Assembly: GCA_023433965.1 (NCBI GenBank)
Contig: JAEYTQ010000798.1
Location: forward strand, 1-9,849
DNA length: 9,849 bases
Reading direction: 5' to 3'
DNA from: Pseudomonadota bacterium
GTDB taxonomy: Bacteria > Pseudomonadota > Alphaproteobacteria > Rhizobiales > Xanthobacteraceae
This document shows positions 5,941 through 9,849 of the stretch, one piece after another. The notes under the pieces are model-generated. The model saw nothing but the letters and a program-made list of their open reading frames with translations. It ran no database searches and was not told the origin of the DNA. Position 1 is the stretch's first letter, and the number at the start of each line of letters is the position of its first letter. The position numbers were made by a program, and so were the translations under genes.

Positions 5941-6424
5941 ACAATTCCCTTTGGAGCGCTAAACTGGCAGAATCTGGCGCAAACCACAACCACGGCGGGT
6001 TGGGGGACGACGAGTTTTGAACGTCATCCTTTACTACCGGTTGGGAGGTATTGGGATGCTGCCATGGGTGGGAATTCGGGCCGGCGATCGGCTCGACTGA
6101 GGGGTAGGGCGTGAGTTCCGTTGCGAGCCACGAAATGGCTGCGGGATTGCCGGCGCTGTCCGCGATGAATGATCATGCGCGAGAGCCGATACCGTTTCCC
6201 TTGATGGATCGATCACACCGCATCGGGCGTTTGCTCCAGGACCGATTGGGCGATCGCCGACAGCGCTGCTTGGCGATGACGGCCGGACTCGCGGTTCCCT
6301 GGCAGAAACACGCTGAAATCAGGTTCGGGGGCACAGCCGCCTCATGCTATCTTTGGTCTTCCATGGGGGCCGAAAGGGGCGTGAGCGATACGTCCCGCAG
6401 GTCGAATTAACGGAAAGAACGCCG
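5941..6424. other. 484-base intergenic region, likely LysR promoter plus unknown
   Basis: This stretch lies between the divergent LysR gene and a small + strand gene. It must contain the LysR promoter; no confident -35/-10 pair was found. CTGG occurs twice in a direct repeat (ctggcagaatctgg, about 5964-5977). A 99-codon + strand frame from GTG 6111 to 6410 has poorer third-position G/C than the neighbouring genes and no recognisable family, so it is not called as a gene. A very short frame with a strong ribosome site is listed separately at 6056-6100. Confidence 0.5.
6056..6100 (+). CDS. Possible 14-residue leader peptide
   Basis: ATG 6056 is preceded by GGGAGGT (6043-6049) with a 6-base spacer, one of the best ribosome sites in the window, and reads MLPWVGIRAGDRLD before TGA at 6098-6100. 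Ten bases later GTG 6111 opens the doubtful 99-codon frame, itself preceded by AGGGGTAGGG. The peptide could be a leader, a remnant of a decayed gene, or chance. No family is recognised. Confidence 0.2.
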   Translation: MLPWVGIRAGDRLD

Positions 6425-6691
6425 GTGTCGCATTCAGACGAACAGTTGCAGTCGGTGCTGGAAACGCTCGAGGAGTGCCGCAGGGTTCTCAATGCCTGCA
6501 ACAGCCGTGAGTCGGCCGAGATGCTGTCCATCGTCATCCTCGACGTGCGGATGAAGCTGAAAGGAATTGACAGCGCCGATCTCAAGGCGCTGTGCGACGA
6601 AATGCTGCGGAGCGCTGCGAGCGAGCCGCTGACCCCTTCCAAGCAGACGCAGGACCAGCCCCGGCGTCCGCTGCTCCGCGTGGTGAAGTAG
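6425..6691 (+). CDS. Small hypothetical protein, probably helical
   Basis: An 88-residue protein of unknown function. The central part (LQSVLETLEECRRVLNACNS, then ESAEMLSIVILDVRMKLKGI and DSADLKALCDEML) is amphipathic with regular Leu/Val spacing, suggesting two or three helices. The tail is Pro/Gln/Arg-rich and ends RRPLLRVVK. There is no signal peptide or membrane segment. GTG 6425 (VSHSDEQL) is chosen because GGAAAG at 6412-6417 lies 7 bases ahead and the sequence becomes protein-like there. TTG/ATG-type starts back to 6344 would add 27 residues of unlikely composition. It may be a rhizobial-specific protein; I do not recognise a named domain. Confidence 0.65.
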   Translation: MSHSDEQLQSVLETLEECRRVLNACNSRESAEMLSIVILDVRMKLKGIDSADLKALCDEMLRSAASEPLTPSKQTQDQPRRPLLRVVK

Positions 6692-6705
6692 CCGCGCCGC
6701 CGAAT

Positions 6706-6721
6706 CTCGCTTTTTGGCGAG
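6706..6721 (+). terminator. Weak hairpin after the small hypothetical gene
   Basis: CTCGC (6706-6710) and GCGAG (6717-6721) form a 5-bp stem around TTTTTG, 15 bases past the stop codon and followed by GTTTGTG. The stem is short and the T-run is in the loop, so termination is only possible, not shown. Confidence 0.3.
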
Positions 6722-6733
6722 GTTTGTGCGCGT

Positions 6734-6769
6734 CCCGATGCCGTATCTGTGATCACGGAAGGCATCGGG
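6734..6769. repeat. Perfect 9-bp inverted repeat ahead of ccdA
   Basis: CCCGATGCC (6734-6742) and GGCATCGGG (6761-6769) are exact complements with an 18-base loop that contains the palindrome GTGATCAC (6749-6756). The sequence CCTTGGTTTTG follows. It may be a terminator for the upstream gene or an operator for the gene at 6898. The next stretch (6825-6839, GAGCCG-GTT-CGGCTC) makes another 6-bp hairpin. Confidence 0.5.
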
Positions 6770-6897
6770 AGGAGCCTTGGTTTTGTGCGCCTCTGTTGCG
6801 CATTCTCGGCCATCGGCTACACCAGAGCCGGTTCGGCTCCGGCCCGGGCGCACTCCTTGCGCGCCGTACCGGCGCCTGAGATGGCTCCGACTGCATC

Positions 6898-7629
6898 ATG
6901 CAAAATGTTTCGATCCCGGCGGCGCTGATTGCCGGCCTCGTCAGCTTCCTCTCGCCTTGCGTCCTGCCTCTGGTTCCGCCCTATCTGATCTACCTGACGG
7001 GCGCTACGATCGAGCATGTCGAGAGCGACGAGCCGCCCGCTGCCTCCAAGCGTGCGATCATGATGTCGGCGCTGCTGTTCGTGCTCGGCTTCTCCACGAT
7101 CTTCGTGACGCTCGGCGCCAGCGCCTCGCTGGTGGGCGGGCTGATCCGGGCCTGGTCGGCGGAGCTGTCGATCCTCGCCGGCATCGTCATCATGATCATG
7201 GGCCTGCACTTCCTCGGCCTGACCCGCATCGGCTTTCTGATGCGCGAGGGACGGCTGCCGATCCCCAAGCCGGTCGGCCTCTGGGGCGCCTACGTCATGG
7301 GCCTCGCCTTCGCGTTCGGCTGGACGCCTTGCATCGGTCCGATCCTCGCCGCAATTCTCTCGATCGCCGCGGCGGAAGCCACGGTGGCGAAAGGCGCGGG
7401 CCTGCTCGCGGTCTATTCCGCGGGCCTCGGCATTCCCTTTCTGATCGCCGCGCTGATGATCGAGCAGTTCTCCGCACTGTTCGCACGCATGAAGGGCCAT
7501 CTCATCAATGTCGAGCGTGCTATGGGCGTTCTGATGGTGATCACCGGCATTGGCTTTCTCACCGGCGCAGTCTCGAATGTGAGCATCTGGCTGCTGGAGA
7601 CGTTTCCGGCGCTGCAGACGATCGGCTGA
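6898..7629 (+). CDS. ccdA: CcdA-type cytochrome c biogenesis / thiol reductant membrane protein
   Basis: A 243-residue inner-membrane protein of the CcdA/DsbD transmembrane family, full length for stand-alone CcdA. It has about six hydrophobic segments (roughly 5-33, 53-80, 88-108, 127-157, 165-188 and 207-232). Its two redox cysteines lie in the expected proline settings: Cys21 in LSPCVLPL and Cys145 in GWTPCIGP. It passes electrons from cytoplasmic thioredoxin across the membrane to periplasmic thiol proteins, needed for cytochrome c maturation in the family. No thioredoxin-like partner (CcmG or TlpA type) is in this window. ATG 6898 is the only reasonable start, because an in-frame TGA lies at 6877-6879; no clear ribosome site precedes it, which is unusual. 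The 206-base leader contains several hairpins. Confidence 0.93.
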   Translation: MQNVSIPAALIAGLVSFLSPCVLPLVPPYLIYLTGATIEHVESDEPPAASKRAIMMSALLFVLGFSTIFVTLGASASLVGGLIRAWSAELSILAGIVIMIMGLHFLGLTRIGFLMREGRLPIPKPVGLWGAYVMGLAFAFGWTPCIGPILAAILSIAAAEATVAKGAGLLAVYSAGLGIPFLIAALMIEQFSALFARMKGHLINVERAMGVLMVITGIGFLTGAVSNVSIWLLETFPALQTIG

Positions 7630-7773
7630 GGCTCGGGAACCGGGTTTTCACGGACGAAGACGTCAAGGAACCGTTGAGGACCGCCAGCGCATGCTGTGTC
7701 GGAACGGCACGATTTTCAAACCTTTCCGGTTCCGAGGCGTTGGAGCAAGGACAACTCGCATGGTGGAGATCAC

Positions 7774-8046
7774 GTGACCAAGACACTGCGCATAGAACCC
7801 TTGTCTGACAACGCGGCTCTGGTCGCCTGGCAATTCCTGGGGCAACCGCTGCCGGAATGGCCGAGCTGGGTTCAGTCGAACTGCTCGCTGCAGAAGGATG
7901 CCGACGGAACATTCGAGCTTCGGCACGAGCGGCGCAGCGGCACTCAGATCGTCTATCTCGGCGAGTGGCTGGTGCGAGACCTCGATGGCGGCGTGGACTT
8001 CTACACCGACGCCGAGATCTGGTCGCGGTTCGCTGCGAAGCGCTGA
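7774..8046 (+). CDS. Small hypothetical protein with a GEWLVRDLDGG-type C-terminus
   Basis: A 90-residue cytoplasmic protein of unknown function. It opens VTKTLRIEPLSDN, has a Trp/Pro segment (GQPLPEWPSWVQ), then ELRHERRSGTQIVYLGEWLVRDLDGG and VDFYTDAEIWSRFAAKR. The last part recalls the short domain in phage-related small proteins where a G-D/E-W-(I/L)-V turn is followed by an acidic loop and an F-x-x-x-F/Y end; this is a resemblance only. GTG 7774 is preferred because GGAG at 7765-7768 is 5 bases ahead. A longer reading from GTG 7696 adds 26 residues of poor coding quality. It has no membrane segment. It follows ccdA by 144 bases with nothing identified between. Confidence 0.7.
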   Translation: MTKTLRIEPLSDNAALVAWQFLGQPLPEWPSWVQSNCSLQKDADGTFELRHERRSGTQIVYLGEWLVRDLDGGVDFYTDAEIWSRFAAKR

Positions 8047-8301
8047 CACGATGAGACAGGGCCTACGCGCCGCTCGGGCCTTAGTCTCTTCGGCTTGAAC
8101 TTCAGCCGATCAAAAGCCTGTGTCGTCGGTGGGGCAAAAAGCCTCGCGAGCAGACGCACGCGCGCGACACAATCTGTGGTAATATTTCATTGTACTGCAC
8201 CCAGAGGGGCATTTTTCAAGAACCTATACTGAAACGAGCATTACGACCAATCGACATTTTCGGCGCCCCTCTCCCTTACAGCATTTGAGCAGGAGCTAGC
8301 G
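8047..8301 (+). promoter_or_regulatory. Upstream region of the peroxidase gene
   Basis: A 255-base gap whose second half (about 8170-8260) is clearly richer in A/T than its surroundings, as promoters in such genomes often are. TATACT at 8225-8230 is a good -10-like hexamer, but no matching -35 is seen at the proper distance. TCGGCT (8090-8095) and AGCCGA (8104-8109) form a small hairpin after the upstream gene. AGAGGGGC (8203-8210) and GCCCCTCT (8265-8272) are an exact inverted repeat flanking the -10-like site. The ribosome site AGGAG (8291-8295) lies 6 bases before ATG 8302. Confidence 0.45.
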
Positions 8302-9846
8302 ATGGGAACCGACGTGAACGTTCATCCCGGTCATGGCAAGGCCGGACGTCAACCGACGCGAGAATTTCTCGACACGCTTTCAGGACACGACGATCCGGGC
8401 ATGTTTGGCCGGATGTTTCCGGCACTGGAGCCGCTGGCCGTCGATGATGGCCCGCTGCGTGAGCTCGCCGACGCGATGAAGGACCCCGCTCCCGGCGACG
8501 CCGCGGGGAACAATCTCAACGTCCCGGCCGGCTTCACCTATCTCGGGCAATTCATCGACCATGACATCACGCTCGATCTGACCTCCTTCGGCGAGAAGGA
8601 GGCTGACCCGACGGCGGTGACGAATTTTCGCACGCCCGCACTCGATCTCGACAGCATCTACGGTCTCGGTCCCGACGGAAGCCGCCATCTGTACGCGCGC
8701 AATTCGGCGAGCGACAACGGCAAGACTCCCGGTCCCAAGCTTCTGATCGGCAAGACCGTCAACGTCGATACCATCACCGGAGACCATCGCAACGACCTGC
8801 CGCGCAATCCCGAGGGGTTCGCCCTCATCGGCGATCACCGCAACGACGAGAACCTGCTCGTCGCGCAAACCCACCTTGCGATGCTGAAGTTTCACAACAA
8901 GGTCTGCGATCAGCTCGCGGCGTCGGGCAAGCCGGCGGGCGAGATCTTCGAGGAAGCGCGCCGGATCGTGACCTGGCACTATCAATGGATGGTCCTGCAC
9001 GATTTCGTCGAGCGGATCACCGAGAAGGGGATCGTCGCCAAAATTCTCGAGCAGGGACGGCGCTTCTACCGCTTCAAGAAGACGCCCTACATGCCCGTCG
9101 AGTTTTCAGGCGCCATCTACCGTCTCGGCCACAGCATGGTCCGCCAAGTCTATAGCCACAACAGGATCTTCACACCGGGCGGTCTCACGCCGGCGACGCT
9201 CGACCTGCTGTTCAGGTTCACCGGCCTGTCGGGCGGAATCATCGGCGATCTGGCGCCCGACCCGATACAGCCGCCGCTCCCGATTCCGGTGCTTTCGAGC
9301 AACTGGATCATCGACTGGCGGCGCTACTTCCAGGTGCTGCCGAACAATCCTGCAGGCGTGACGCTCAATCCGTCGCGCAAGATCGACCCGTTCATGGTGC
9401 CGCAACTCCACAACCTGCCCGGTGAGGGCGGCAGCCTGCCGTTCCGCAATCTCAAGCGCGGCGTGCTACTCGGATTGCCGTCCGGGCAGGACGTCGCCAA
9501 GGCCATGAAGATCAAGAATCCGCTGTCTCCGGAAGAAATCTCGAAGGGGAGCGATGGTGCCGTGGCGAAGAAACATGGCCTGCACCAGCACACCCCGCTC
9601 TGGTACTATATCCTCAAGGAGGCGGAGCAGCGGGGCAACGGTGAACGGCTCGGGCCGGTCGGCGCCACGCTGCTCGCCGAGGTCTTCGTCGGCCTCGTCC
9701 ACGGTGATCACCAGTCGTATCTGTGGCTCAAGGGCAAGACCTGGAAGCCGACGCTTCCGTCGCAAGTGCCGGGCGAATTCACGATGGCCGACCTGCTGCG
9801 CTTCGTCGGCGATATCAGCCCGATCGACGGCATCTCGACCGTCTAG
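8302..9846 (+). CDS. Bacterial haem peroxidase of the animal-peroxidase superfamily
   Basis: A complete 514-residue protein of the peroxidase-cyclooxygenase (animal haem peroxidase) superfamily, without signal peptide or membrane anchor. The distal site is FTYLGQFIDHDITLD with Gln83, Asp86 and His87, spaced as in myeloperoxidase GQxxDHD. The catalytic Arg and nearby Glu are Arg180 and Glu183 in GDHRNDENLL, followed by HLAMLKFHN, the counterpart of the family's HTLxxREHN. The proximal haem ligand is His277 in YRLGHSMVRQVY. Asp86 and Glu183 could form covalent haem esters, as in mammalian members; the neighbouring position is Asn184, not the haem-linked Met of myeloperoxidase. It probably uses hydrogen peroxide to oxidise halides or organic substrates; physiological role unknown. 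The hexapeptide GDHRND occurs twice (160-165 and 177-182). ATG 8302 has a clear AGGAG. Stop TAG lies 3 bases from the window end, so downstream partners are not visible. Confidence 0.93.
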   Translation: MGTDVNVHPGHGKAGRQPTREFLDTLSGHDDPGMFGRMFPALEPLAVDDGPLRELADAMKDPAPGDAAGNNLNVPAGFTYLGQFIDHDITLDLTSFGEKEADPTAVTNFRTPALDLDSIYGLGPDGSRHLYARNSASDNGKTPGPKLLIGKTVNVDTITGDHRNDLPRNPEGFALIGDHRNDENLLVAQTHLAMLKFHNKVCDQLAASGKPAGEIFEEARRIVTWHYQWMVLHDFVERITEKGIVAKILEQGRRFYRFKKTPYMPVEFSGAIYRLGHSMVRQVYSHNRIFTPGGLTPATLDLLFRFTGLSGGIIGDLAPDPIQPPLPIPVLSSNWIIDWRRYFQVLPNNPAGVTLNPSRKIDPFMVPQLHNLPGEGGSLPFRNLKRGVLLGLPSGQDVAKAMKIKNPLSPEEISKGSDGAVAKKHGLHQHTPLWYYILKEAEQRGNGERLGPVGATLLAEVFVGLVHGDHQSYLWLKGKTWKPTLPSQVPGEFTMADLLRFVGDISPIDGISTV

Positions 9847-9849
9847 ATC

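Noticed and set aside
6111..6410. 99-codon + strand frame after the LysR promoter region
   Set aside because: Third-position G/C looks lower than in the neighbouring genes, no motif is recognised, and its end overlaps the region before the next gene. It is mentioned only in the intergenic entry.
6777..7808. 343-codon + strand frame overlapping ccdA
   Set aside because: It is an Arg-rich shadow of ccdA, which has the expected redox cysteines and membrane segments in the other frame.
1..9849. Mobile element, CRISPR, toxin-antitoxin or defence system
   Set aside because: No transposase, integrase, repeat-spacer array, tRNA/attachment site or recognised toxin or defence domain was seen on either strand.

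Overview
The window looks like chromosomal DNA of a high-GC alphaproteobacterium of the Bradyrhizobium type. Evidence is strong G/C preference at third codon positions, a palindromic intergenic repeat of the kind scattered through Bradyrhizobium genomes (1733-1820), an XRE regulator of a form typical of rhizobia, and a small Cys/Trp/His-rich secreted protein of a rhizobial style. No genome was compared; the assignment rests on recognition of these sequences.

Layout. The left part (1-2929, + strand) holds the 3' end of a peptide-type ABC importer ATPase, a zinc-dependent NAD alcohol dehydrogenase, the palindromic repeat, and an NAD-dependent beta-decarboxylating dehydrogenase of the isocitrate/isopropylmalate family. 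The middle part (2963-5940, - strand) holds a small exported protein, a crotonase-fold protein, an intrinsic terminator and several hairpins, then an XRE regulator whose possible GTG start overlaps the stop of a LysR-type regulator (GTGA overlap). The right part (6425-9846, + strand) holds a small hypothetical protein, a CcdA-type membrane thiol reductant carrier, another small hypothetical protein, and a complete bacterial member of the animal-type haem peroxidase superfamily.

How the genes may work together. The two dehydrogenases and the importer ATPase lie in one direction and could belong to uptake and oxidation of one substrate, but the repeat separates the two enzymes and no substrate can be read from the sequence. 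LysR and XRE genes look co-transcribed and possibly translationally coupled. The rest is a series of mostly monocistronic housekeeping or accessory genes, not a defence island or mobile element. I found no transposase, integrase, tRNA, CRISPR array or toxin-antitoxin pair.

Points most worth a second look are residue-level. The crotonase lacks both catalytic glutamates of enoyl-CoA hydratase. The beta-decarboxylating dehydrogenase has Phe where the family has its catalytic Tyr. The peroxidase keeps the distal and proximal histidines but has Asn where myeloperoxidase has its haem-linked Met. I see no convincing new multi-gene system.
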